From Aplysia californica (lineage: Eukaryota > Mollusca > Gastropoda > Aplysiida > Aplysiidae), in NCBI RefSeq assembly GCF_000002075.1, contig NW_004797364.1, positions 6,980 to 70,979 on the forward strand: a stretch of 64,000 nt of DNA. The letters run 5' to 3'. Below, piece by piece: positions 24,901 through 38,100 of the stretch. The notes beneath the pieces were generated by a model, which saw only the letters and a list, made by a program, of their open reading frames with translations, was not told the origin of the DNA and did no database searches. The translations under genes were made by a program, and so were the position numbers. The stretch's first letter is position 1. The number at the start of each line of letters is the position of its first letter.

Positions 24901-27900
24901 AGAGAGCAAACTACAACAGAGAGTCCACCAACCAAGACACATTTCACCAATCAGATAGGGACAAAATAGGCAGAGAGTGGCCATATCGCTAGGGGTAAAT
25001 GCCCTTAAGAGATGAACCCAGTGGCAACTTGGAGGCGCTATACCGAACCATTACATATGTGAGGAAAGTCTGGTATTGTCACATGAAGAAAAAGGAAGAA
25101 AAAGGAAGAAAAAGAAAGTTTTTGCATGCCCTACCTCATATAACTGCTCCAATTTCATACGTTCTCTAGAACTAAAACACTTTTTTCTTGATTACAAAGA
25201 TTACACAATTCAAATAGTCTCTTCTTAGGAACACAGCTAGAAATTTTTAAAATCTAATGAGGTAAAAGTCAAGATTTTACTTTATTTTGAACCAATTAAT
25301 AAATACTGCTTCAGAATACCGCGTCAAACTTTGGACGACATCAGCAGACAAATCATCGAAGACAGTCCTGATGACAGCGTCCTGTTCCTTTTGCTCTGAC
25401 ATCACTTCTCGTGCAATATCCAGGGTAGCTGTATCAATAACCTCCAGGATTACAGTTCTGGCAATGTTCTTGATATCCTGTTGGGGTAGGAAAATAAAGA
25501 CATCTCAGGGCTTTGACTAAGATTTTGATTTCGAGAAGTGAAGGACATTGGCATAACGGTTCACTTAGTGCAGGGGAAAAAAAACCTAAAATGGACAAAC
25601 AGAAGAGGGACAGAAGAGTAGGACTGACCAATGATGCTCTCCAACCATCCTCAGGACCAAGACCAATAGAACCATTCTGGTCAAAAAAGTAATAGCAATT
25701 CTGTCCATTATGAGAGCTGAGTTACACATCTAACAATGCCTCAACAGAACATTTTTAGACCATAATTAAAATCTACAATGAGCCTCTATTGCAGGGGGAT
25801 TCTAAAACAAGCAAACACATAAAAACGTTTTTTAAAAGTCAAACCTGGGTAAAAATGGCTACCCATTGTCAAGGAAAAAAGTGGCCGTATAACACAGGTG
25901 GCCGTCTTAGGCAGGAATGATCAACATGAATAAAGCAAATCATTCTCTTCTGAGGTCCAAACCAGGGCTGATATCAGGCTTTGGACTGCCCTAAGGCTAA
26001 TTCACAAGGGTTTTTGGTTTCTCTTGAAAAAGGGGCGAGTGTGGTGTAAGAAGGTTTTTTTGTGATGTTTATTTGGTTTGGGGTTTTTTAGGTTAGCTTT
26101 CTTTTTGTTGCTGATTTTGTGCAATGATAAAATAAACGAATTATTATGTAAGTAAGACGATGAAGACCGAGTGCCATGGTAAAACAAACACACGTGTTGC
26201 CACCACTCGAAGAACGAGCGATGCTTCTGTCGCAAGTTCAGGTCAATGTCCATTGTTACTTAGTTACAGATAAGGTAAACAAAGCAGTGACCTGTCACCT
26301 CACACACAATTTGTGCACGAGTTGTGGACGGGGCTTATAGGTTATGACGGATCACACGCTTCCCTCACCAGCAGCTGAAAAGTCATTGTTAGGCAATATT
26401 GGTCAACTTGGGTAAACATTCATTGGAGGGACTAACAATAACGACAGCTGAACGAATTAAGATAGCCCGTCTACAGAGTGAGGTGCTGATTCAAAATTTA
26501 TGACAAAGCGTCGGGCAATGACTGACCATGCCTGGCCATCTGAGGCAGGTAAATTTGACTGTGGGTGGATAAAATAAAGTGGCTGCGGCCGCGGTGGGCA
26601 GGTGACTGTTTTACACAGTAAAATCATATCGAAAAAATGCAACGGGGGAAATGGGAAGTGGCCGTTTGTACAGGCGGCCGTCATGGCAGGTTCAACTGTA
26701 CTTGAAAAACAACAACAGGATGGTTCAAAAGTCGCCTCAGCTCACATTTTCACATAGAAACAAGTTTGGGGTTATCCCTGATATAGGAAAAATGAAAGAG
26801 AAAAATGAAGTCTTAATTCAATCCAACGTACTGTTGCACAAATGTGACAGTCCCATATTTACTTAAAGTCAGAGTGCAACAAATAAATTTTTAAAACTTT
26901 ACCTATCAAACTCCCTCAGTTTTATTTCTACAGGCACGGATATTACGGTGATGAGTAATTAGGCCTCCTGTGCAGAACTCCTTAAAAACTTTGACAGAAA
27001 GAATTAAACTTGAAATGCTAAAGGGTAGATGAGAGGTAAACCGTGGGTGACCGAAAAAAAATGTTCGGTATCAGTAGCCATTCACTCAAAGAAATTAAAA
27101 CAAACGTGTTTTAGCATTTTGAATAGGAACTTGTTTTTAAAAGATGCAGGGAGGGTTTTTAAATATTCTGACGTTGTTCCAAATTTTTTTTCAGGTAATA
27201 AACAGCACTAGCATAGGTCATAATGCAAATGATTGGTCGAGTGAAGGTGTACATTGAGGATTTGTAAAAATATTTGCTAGAGACATTTTTTTTTCCTAAA
27301 CCCCCAAAGATATCATGGAAGCATTTGACTTTCAAATTGTTCTATTGTGTTTATCATATGAGGAGTTATTAGCAAAATAGGGAAGTTGACAGCTCAATAA
27401 GACTGATCTAGGTGCGGTTCTGACAAGAACTTGTGCAACAAGCAGTCAGAAGTTGTCAAGACAGTCACCATTTGTGAAGGAGGAAAGCAGTTGTCCTAGA
27501 CAGTTGGACATTTTAGACAAGGTCATAACACAAAAATAATACAAGGGGTTTGGGGGGGCCGTGGAGGAAGGATGGTCAGTCGTACAGATGACAGTCTTCG
27601 CCACACATCTGATGGAGTAGATTCAACTGTGATCCAGATTCCTTATTTTAACACAAAAAGTTGCCACTTCTTCAACTAAAGCAATTCCTAAAATCGAATC
27701 AAAAGAAACAAGAGAAGTTCTCCTCTTACCTCATTAGAAAAAGCAGTCCTTCCTCGGGCCATGGCCGTGGCATCAGGCAGTTGTGACGGACCCCTCAGTG
27801 CACCCTGGGACTGACCACCACCACCCCTACCTCCGCCATCATCACTTCTCCCCTGAGGTTCTTGCAGGCTTTGCTGGGGCAGGGGTGCCGCTGCTGCCTG

Positions 27901-30900
27901 CTGCATCAGGTCTGCGGCAGAGGGCTGGAGCTTCAGTCCACTAGAGTCTGTAAAGAGGGAAGAGTCAGTCAAGATGTTTAACTCTTTAACTTGCCACGAG
28001 TTATCAGCAAACAACCAAACAGCGCGGAGAAAGGCACTGATGTATCGGTGGTTGGTATAGAAAGAGTTAAAGTAGCCTTCATTTAAAAAAATAATAAACT
28101 GGACATTTCAAATAGAGCAACACCCCACCCATACCTTTTTCCCCACCCCCTGGGGACAGTTATAAAAAATGCCACTTTCAGCAAACTTAATAGCAAATTA
28201 GTCCAGTGGGAAATAGTCAACTGCTCCAAACACTGACAAACCTCATAACAGGAAACAAAGAAAAACATTGACAACCTCTTGCAAATATTATCCCTCAAGT
28301 TGTAAGTAGCACTGACAACCCCTCCAAAATACTACCGCGCTAAAAAACACCACTGACCACCCATAAAAATGTAACCAGTCCAATAGCACACACCCTGGAA
28401 AACACTTACAGAGGGCTGCCTTGAGCTCGTTGGATATGATGAATTTGCCGTTCTCGTCAAAACTTGAGGATGGAGTTGGAAGGATCAGCATTGGCAGTGG
28501 ACATCCATTGATGGTCTTTAGAGAGATTACATTCACTTAAAATGAAAATCAAAGAACACACATACTGTTGACGGAATATATGTTCACCTACGCAACAGAC
28601 AAGGACGAAAGTAATTCTTTTTTAATTTTATAATTTTTTTAGACAACTTCTCAAAAAACAGAATTCAAGTTTACCTGAGTTATGGTACAAACCAGAGCCA
28701 CCTGTACCACATCCCAGCAAAATACTGAAGAAACCGCATACCCGAATTTAATGTTATCAATAACAACAAGTGCAGAGTGAAATACAATTAAGAGACTGGA
28801 GGCTTTTTGCACACATGCGGACAGGAAAAACAAGTGGACAGACAGGCAGAACAGACAATGCATCAGGGCTAACAGTGAAGGCTATTTCTATCATTTACAG
28901 ATCCTACCTGTATTACCTGTCCTGGGCAACAACGTCATTGCACACCGGACAGGTCCATAAGTGCTCAGTTCCCCCCAGCACCAAAGCCCGCAAGGTATCC
29001 ATACTGATTGTTCCGGTGGCTGTCTGATTATGGCGACATCTTTCCTTTCCAGATAATCATTCCTTTCTTCCTTCTCCCCTCTCTATCCCCATTTCCCGCA
29101 TCCTAATGATTGCGTGGTGTTCTGCTGTCTCCTTGTCTTCTTCATCCCGCAACTTTTTCTCCATGGTCTTCAACACTTCTCCTTTGTCAAATTTCACCTC
29201 ACCATCAACCACGGCACTGCCTGCCAGCCTATCAGCCTCCTCATTGCCTTTCACTCCAGAGTGCCCAGGACAGAACATCCACGTGATGGCTCTAATTGAT
29301 GAGTGTCATATTGGGTTCATCCATTCACTCCGAAGAAGCCCTTTCTCAACCCTTTGCAAGATGCTCTGGGAGCCCGTGACAATGATGAGAGGTTCTTGGT
29401 CTTGTATTATGAAACCATCCAAGCGCTCTTGTTACGCCCTCAATCTCCATTTTATGATGATTTACAGACATTTACCAGTAATGTTTTTGGATTTTTTTGC
29501 TTAACCAAAAAAGACAACAAAAAAACTCCATCATTGTTATACATGTCACCAATTCAGAACCTTTACACTAGTGCCATTAAGCCAAGAGATACTTCATTGA
29601 GGGAGAAGAAAAGTTAATGTGAGGTTTTCCCAGAGGAAGGACGGAGCTGACAGTATCAAACATCTTGACATTGTTAATGGAGAATGTTCATTTTTCATCA
29701 CATGGACACACGGTGGGTTATGTAGAGATATCAAAGAAGTTACTTGAACCACAACACTGTCAAACAGGTTTCTAGTAATAGTTGTAAAGCACATAGAGCA
29801 TGGATATGCGCTAGGTCAATACAATTATCATTATTACAATTATTATTATTATTACTACTATTATTATCATCATCATTGTATATGAGAATGGTATTATGCC
29901 CTGACAATGTAACTGCCAGAAATAGGTCAACTCTTTTATTCTTTCTTAAACTATTGCCAAGGCCCATCTGCAGGCCCTTTATAAAAATCACAAATCAGTA
30001 AAACTATAAATATTTTCATAGTGAAAAAAATATACTGTGATATAACTTTTGATTCTTCTCTAAACATTCAAGTCAGGGTTGGGTTTTTTTGCAAGCTAAA
30101 AAGTTTTTTTTTAAAAAGCAAAACAAGTTACAAGGTTAGAGCATAACACCATCCACATATCAAAGACCTATATAAAAGCAAGTCATCATCAACATTGATT
30201 TACCTCCCCTACAGACACTGTGCACTTTGCTTCCACCAGCGTCTGTGATCGTCTCTGGGACAACGAGCCCTCGGGCTCCATGTACGCCTTGGCGTCCAGC
30301 AAAACGTCGCTCTCTTCCACACTCAGGCAGTAGTGGTAGCAGAACTCTTCAACCTCCTCCGCACTTTCAAACCGCAGCAGGCGGATCATCTCAGCCACCG
30401 GGTACTGTTTAGTATGAGTAAAAAGAAGCACAAAAATCACAATAACAGTAATTTAGTGGCGGGGGGAAACCAACACAGACGGACAGACAGAAATAGCAGT
30501 AGGGGTAGGGTTTTTAAAGTTTTAGTAATAATTCTACAGCCTTTGCAGCACAATAAGGTCATATACAAGCCAAAGATTAGAGGTGTTATTAGAGAGTAAC
30601 ATACAAAGAAAAGAAGGAGGGGAGATAGTCTTAGTAGAGTTTTTATGGCGCTCGCAACTGCATAAGGTCATATGAGCGCCAAGGGGTGGATGTCAACAGA
30701 GAAGTCCTCACAGAGAATCAGACTTACTCCGCTCACCTCTCTAGCCTCAACAGCACAAAGTCGACTTCGACTATCAAGGCACTCCGGAAATAGCAGGTCA
30801 CAAGAGAGTGATAAACATACAAAAGAAGTAGAGGAAAATGACGATAGTAAGGATGGGGACAGAAAAAGCAGCAGTTCCTCGTATGCAGTTCAGGCACAGT

Positions 30901-32633
30901 TACGAGTTTAAGAACATGTTAATGTCCCCCTTTTGGGAATGGCCTAAAGACACTTCAGTCAGTAGCACCATTGCGGGGGGTTGCAGAAGAGGTAAGGATT
31001 ATAGATGTTTGATAGGTATGAAGGAGCAAACCAAACCAGAGCACCCGCAAACCGCCCTTTAACGGTCATTTAGTGCTGGGAAAAAGCAAGACAAACGGAC
31101 AGAGAGGAACAACAGTGGGAGGTAGGGAAAAAAAGTAGGATTTTTTAGTGGAGCCCTTCCTAACAACAACCTGCTCCACATACTGTAGGAGGAAGGAGTC
31201 ATAGTATGAAATGCTAAGGTGTGCAGTTGTACTCCACAGCAAGTCAACACAAAAACAGCCATATTCAGCCAAGAGAATAAAAGGTACAGAGTGGAAAAGG
31301 GGAAACTGATGAAACATACAAAGAGTGAAAAGGTGAAAACAGAGAGAAATAAAAAGAAATTGCCATGAAAGAGTGTGTGATAGATAAGACATTGAAAGAG
31401 TAAAGAAATTTGGCATTTAAAAAAGCAATGAAAGAGTGAACATGTAACAAGATAACGATGAAATGTAAATGGATGACTAGAGTACAGTCATGAACAAAAG
31501 ACTTACATGAAAGAAAGTGACACCACGTAACTAACTATTTTTTTTTTTCAAGTAATAGAGGCAGACAAAGTCATGAATATGTGATGCAATAAAACTGACT
31601 TGAAAAGGAACAGACAATACAATTTCAAAGTAGGACATAAAAATGTTAATGTGATGACAAAGCAACAACTTTGAGTGATGGAAAGAAAAAGTAATGAAAA
31701 TCTAGAAAAAAATAATACAATAAAGAAAGAGTAACCTGACAAAAAAGAACACAAAGGCACAAGCATGTCATGACCAGAGTAAGGACACAGAAATAGGAAA
31801 TGATAATGAGATAAAAGGGGCTAACAAAATTAAAACAGAAAAACGAATTAACAAAAAAGTAAAAACACAAATTTGCATGCCAATTCTCTTCAAACAAATC
31901 AGTATGAAACTGACAATCAATTTGATGAACATAAAGTTAGGGAAAAAAAAGGTTCGACAGTATTATCAAGTGACCCAAGACAAACCCACCATGATCTTAT
32001 TTTTGCCAAGGGCTCCATGAGCCTTCATGATGATGCGTAGAGCCTGGCTACGGATCTGGATGAAGTATCGGTGAAGGATGCAGGCATTGAGGAAGCTGGC
32101 CCTCTGGATCAATCGAAAGAAACGCACGTAGTTGTGCGAGTTGAGGGCATTGTATGCCTCCACGGCAAACAGAATAGGAGCAGATTCTCGAATGTCTGGA
32201 CGCATCTGTTGCACTTCCCTGAATAGAGGTAATGAGGAGAGCTGTTACTAAGTTTAACACATTTTTTAAAAATGTTTTCAGTAAACACAACATACTGATA
32301 GATTTAAAACCAAAACACAAAAGAAGGTATGAACAATACTTTTTAAAACATGCTATTTACAAAATATTATGTACTGTAATGTAGTTAAATAAAACTACTT
32401 TCAATTTTCCTTCTTCAAAAAAGTAAATGAAGAAAAGTACATTTTGTCCATTGTAAACAATTGTGTCCATGACATCTCTCTGAATTCAAAGCATTTGGCC
32501 TTTTTTGTTCAGCACTCTCCCAGTATGTCCTAAGGATAAAAACATGTAGAGGCTCTTGTTTCTTTTCAAGACGCTACAGGGGGGGGGGGGGGGGGACGAC
32601 ACCAAGCCCCGCACACACCAATAATAGAAAAAA

Positions 32634-32675
<42 letters not shown>

Positions 32676-35014
32676 GAGAAAATCTTCAAGGAAAGACAAG
32701 GGAAAAACATTTTCCCTTTTAGATTCAAATTGAAATATCATCCTTCCACACGTTCAAATTTTTAACCCACTAAAGTCAGTGCAACCAGCATTATCAAATT
32801 ACAAATATAAAATACAAGTGTCCAACAAAAGAGATGAGCACCAAAAAAAATGTGAACAGAAAACGGAAGCTTTTGTCAGTCAAGATCTAGAAATCTTCAT
32901 GTATGAAGCTCTCCATTTTCATCACAACATAAAGTGACCAACTCCCTCTCCATTTTCTTCAAAACAACAGCGTATTTCAACTATTTCCACCATAATCCCC
33001 TTCTCCCCTCCAAGTCTTCGCTACGTCCGATACCTCAAGATATCTCCCTCGTTGAGTTTCATGAGCACCATGTATCCACGGAACTCTGCCTCGTTGGGAC
33101 AGAACACTCCCTGCTTGTTCTCCAGGTCAGCATAGAGTTCTTTCAGCGTCTGCAGACACTTTGTGAGATTCTCATCGTTGATCTTGGCATCGAACGACAT
33201 CATGTCCTCTTCGCAGAGACGCTCCGAGCAGAACACGTGGAAACGTGCACATTTCTCCAGCAGCTCTGCCACCTGAATGTCACATAGCTGTTGTTGGGTA
33301 ATGTCCTGAGGAGAATAAAGTCAACATGTCAAAAAAATGTCACAGAGTAAAAATTAACACACATAAAATTATTCTTATGATACATCTTTTTTTTCATATT
33401 GGCCCTTGGAGCTCACAAATTATGATAATAAACAGTAAACTGCAAAAGACAAAGAAAGAGGAAGCCTTACAAGACAACCCACTGCACAACACGAACACAC
33501 ACACAATCTCTATATCTATGTGTCCACACCATTACTGCTACCTTTAGCCAGCAAGAAGACTAAAACAAGATAACTGTTGACACAGAAGTAGAAGGAGCAG
33601 GCACAGAGTCCGAGAGCTACCAACCATCCAACTACTGAAAGGCTCCCCCCCCCCCACCTCTCTTCCACTCCTGATTTACTTGTCTCCTTGCCTGTACATT
33701 TGTCTGCCTGTCTGCCTTACTCAGTGACATCCAATAATATTCTCATGTCACCCCCAACATCCCCCCCCCCCCTCCATGTATAACATGGGGCAAATTTACA
33801 TTTCATATTCATTTGACATCCTTCACATCCCCTCCCATCCCCTCTCCTCCTCACATTCCCCTCCTTCCCACCTCCAGAAATCTGCCATTAGTGTCCTGGA
33901 GTTGTACCTTGGGTCAGCAAGATAAGAACAGCAATTTCACCAGGAACAGATTAGAATGACAGAAACATTGAAAAGATGTAAAAGAAACTGACAGGATCAG
34001 ACCACCCTCTCTTTCTTCTATCAAAGAGAGGCACATGTACACTGCAACAGTCCTCTAGCGCAGGGAAAGAGTGAGACAAACAAGCAGAAACAACAGTTGG
34101 GGGGACAAAAAGAAGAAGGATCTATCATTGACCATTTCTAAACACCCGCACCAGAGTATCCACAAACCACCTGCAACTGTTCAGGTCAATTAATAAAGAG
34201 ATAAACATCAATACAGTAAGTCATTTAGTGCAGTGAAAAAGGAAGATAGAAAGAAGAAAAAAGACATGAACAGAAAAAAAATAGGACTGCCAGTAGCACA
34301 CTCCAACCTCTTGCCTCTTAATCTGCACGATACATATTTAAAAACAAAGACCATCATCATAACATAAGAACTGATAAGACTTTCCACACAGTCACCAGGG
34401 TCAAGAACTATAGATAAAACTGCGTTCTTTCCTGCAAGGTCATCCCCCACAGCATGAACTGACCAGTCTATCGGTCAGAGCAATCAGACCAGGCCACAGC
34501 ACATCATCACATCACATGAACGGATCATCTTGAAACAAGGTTTGTACAGTGGAATGTGTGCGTTTAAATTATCCTCGTAAAGCACTGTGATACAATATAA
34601 TCATTTCAGGTGAACCCTTTCACTATACATAAATAAAATACAACCACACCTAGAAGCAAGACTCCCAAAAAAATGCCAAATTACATAAAGCATTTGTTGC
34701 AGTCTTGCATTTGGTCATTGACAGGTGAACTGAGGAACATGATTGCTATAATATTCTAACAGAAATACTATGTAGACAAGTCACATGAACATTAGTACAT
34801 AGCATAGGTTTTTGCTTTTTAGAGAATAAAAGTATTAGTTTAACACTTTGCAGTCACACAGCCAGCAGTACAAAATACCCCATCTGTTCACCCAGTCAGG
34901 AGAGCGACTGGCAGTGCAACAGACTTCTCGGGCCCAGCGCAGAACGGATAATTTTCACCTGCGCATTATTGTGCCAAGTGACCGCAAAGTGTTAAAAAAA
35001 GGGGGAGAGGGGTG

Positions 35015-35082
<68 letters not shown>

Positions 35083-35122
35083 AAGAGAGAGGGGGGGAGA
35101 GAACAACAGACATGGAAACAGG

Positions 35123-35155
<33 letters not shown>

Positions 35156-38100
35156 CAGAGAAGAAGACATAGAGAGAGATAGAGAGAGCAAGAGATGGAG
35201 AGAGACAGAGGACAATAATAAAAATCAGTAAGATGTGTAAAGGCAATTGGAATAGTTTTGACATATTTCTCACAACATGACAATCTGAAACTGCATCATG
35301 TTTAGACAGACTCTGTTCCATTCGCAAAACAGATTTTTTAAATTGATAGATTTTACTTTCCTTTTCCTTTCCCTCTGTCGCTTCTGTCTATCCTTCTAGC
35401 TATTTCCCTGCAAAAATTGACCTGTACTGTTGTGCTTCTATTTACTCAAACGAACTCCAACTGGACTTTTCAGAGACAATGTTCCGTGTATGGTTTCCAG
35501 TCCTGCTTGTCAGTTGTGCAATATCCCATGACAAGAGTGAGGCTACCCGGACATCAATGCCTGTGGCTTCACCAGAATCTCCCGTGGGCCCGCCGTACCC
35601 AGTAACAGCGTCGTGGTTCCGCGACCGGTTCACCCGCCAAGAGTGGGATGACACTTTGAAAGGCTTCAAGAAACAGGGCGGCGACACAGTGTTTCTGAGA
35701 GCACCACCTGTAGTCAAACGGACATCGGAAGAGCTACAACATGACCCCAACTTCCTCTGGTGTGGCAGCTACAACAGCAGTACGGGCACCGGCTTGCCTT
35801 ACTGCTGGGACCAGGCTGAGCAGGAGCTGAAGTCTATGGGGCTCAACGTGACCGCTTTCCTCACTTATCAGTACGAAGAAGCTTTCTCAGATGCCATCAT
35901 GCTCTGCCCCAAAGTGGACAGGAAAATCAGAAGCTCCCGCAACTACTACCGCATCGTTCTCCCAGCAAACACCACTGCCCTCAACACAAGGACCAGCTGT
36001 GATTTCCCGCCTGGCTCTAATGTCGTGGTTCTGTTCACCAGTTTTGCTGGCACTGATCCCCACCAGCTACTGCTCCAGAGTGCTGCTAATCTCAGTGTTT
36101 CCGTCTTCTTTAGCCTGCCTGGAGCTCCAGTTGGCTTTGAGGAGCAACTGATGCCTGCTTACTATGCCTGGCTGGAAAGAGTCCTCCTAGAGCATAAAGC
36201 TCGTTACACGCAGATGTATCTTCGCGACAACTACGGGAATTCAGGACCCGCCAAAAGCTTGTATGACTCCTTAACGGGGTACTATGGCACAGATGAATGC
36301 AGTCTCCCTGAGATAGCGCCAGGCTCAGACTTCATCCCTGTCCACAGCAAGACATCCCCCCAGCTCATCTACATCCCCCTCTATACAAAGATGGGTACTC
36401 TAGTGAGGAGCATGGGAAAACGTTTTGCTATTAGCCCATACGTCAACCTGAACAGATTCCAGCTTAACAGTACAGTACAGGCCCACGTTCAAGGCTTTGA
36501 AGCTATTGTGAAGACTGGTGTGGTGGATATCATAGCTGTACAGGAGGGCCGTGGAGCTGGTAGAGGCTGCTATTACTGGCCTCACGAACTACACCAGCCA
36601 GTGAGAGCCACTGATCCTACACTGGACAAATCTATCCACTACCTCAATCCCCAAATCCCTTCCAATGTCTCTTTTGCACAAGCCTTCACAGCAAGCAACC
36701 AAGTTGTATTCCGCGCCTTTCAAAAAGCTCAACAAAAACTGATAGAACAAGAGAATATCGACTTTGAATTCTGGCTCAACCTGGAAGCTTTTGAGTACCT
36801 CCGTGATGACCCCTGCCTTCCAGTTGACCCAATGGCCTCAGGGATGGGAGAGCTTCTGAACCGTGCAGCTAAAGCTCGAGTAGACCGTGGCCTCAGCGTA
36901 GCCGGAGCTTTTGTACAGAAGGTCATATCCTTTGCCTGGGATGCCGACTACACCTGTACCACTCACCAGTACAGCAAGAGTCTACAAGAAGAAATCCTCA
37001 CCGACCTTAACCGACCAATTATAGCCAACTGCTCTTTCCACAGCCCCCACAATCTATCAGTCGTCTTGCTCGGCTTCAACCTAGAGGCTGAGACGCAATC
37101 ATTTACCGTGGACTGGACTGACACCAGGGGACGTTCTCAGAGCACCAACATCTACGGCTACTACTTTGAGCTGGACTATGGAGCTCAACACAACCTGGTC
37201 AAGTCTCTTGAGTACACCATGCTCTGGGATATCCCTCAGATGGTGACCAGCCTCGCACCAACTGGCACTGTACATGTTTCAGGACACAAAGCTCTCGATG
37301 ACTGCTACTTCGACTATGATCTGCCATATGATGAAGCCTGATGATTTCCATGGAAATGATACAGACTGATAATATCAAATACCAATAAAGTATCTCACTT
37401 TTGATATTCTGTCATCAATATCTTCATTACAATGTGCAGCAATCATAGGATACTTCTTAAGAATTTCAACAACATGCCATTCAAGTATCAGTGTTTCGCG
37501 CACTCATAAAACCTCATGCAGTTGCGAGCACCGTAAAACACTTGCTAAACTAAACTAATTGAAGAAGCAGCCAAACACCTTTAACCCCATCCGTACATCC
37601 TGTTTTACTATCGTATCCATACGACGTGGGGAACTCTGTACCACCACTTTCCAAAGAGGAAATTTACTCTTAATCCAATCCGTACGCTTTGCATTACAGT
37701 CTGTCAAAATGACTTTTTGAAAAATACTGAAAGTTTCAAAGATATCTTCCCACAAGAAGTATTCTAAAATGTGAAGAATACAACCCAGGGGGTAAAAAAT
37801 GACCCCAGAAATAGGAATAGGATTAAGTATGTCAATAGGCTTCGCGCAAAACTTTAACCTGCATGAATTCCTAGTGCCATTTTTATCTGTTATGTGGAAA
37901 GAATTCTCCACACAAGCTAATTAAAAAATACACAAGAGACATCTCAGCCATTCCAAGAGATCCCACGGACATTTGTCACTTTCACTGCTATCGACGGGCA
38001 TCCTAGTCTACCAAAATGACACTGGACTCACAATAAAGCTTTGAGTTCAATTCCAAGTTCTTCTGGATAAGATGAAAGCCATTTTGCACAATCTTTTTCA

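Noticed and set aside
34955-35327. Open frames rich in Ser-Leu or Arg-Glu across 34848-35327
   Set aside because: By-products of the (GA)n microsatellite; all frames stay open because the repeat has no stops.
35479-37341. Hyaluronidase (GH56) assignment for the nested gene
   Set aside because: Size, secretion and a predicted barrel would fit, but the GH56 catalytic DxE motif and disulphide pattern are absent; the start resembles DUF4434 instead.
37555-37911. 118-codon minus-strand frame, with TTAACCCC at one side suggesting a piggyBac end
   Set aside because: No partner terminus, no domain and no splice context were found; left unassigned.
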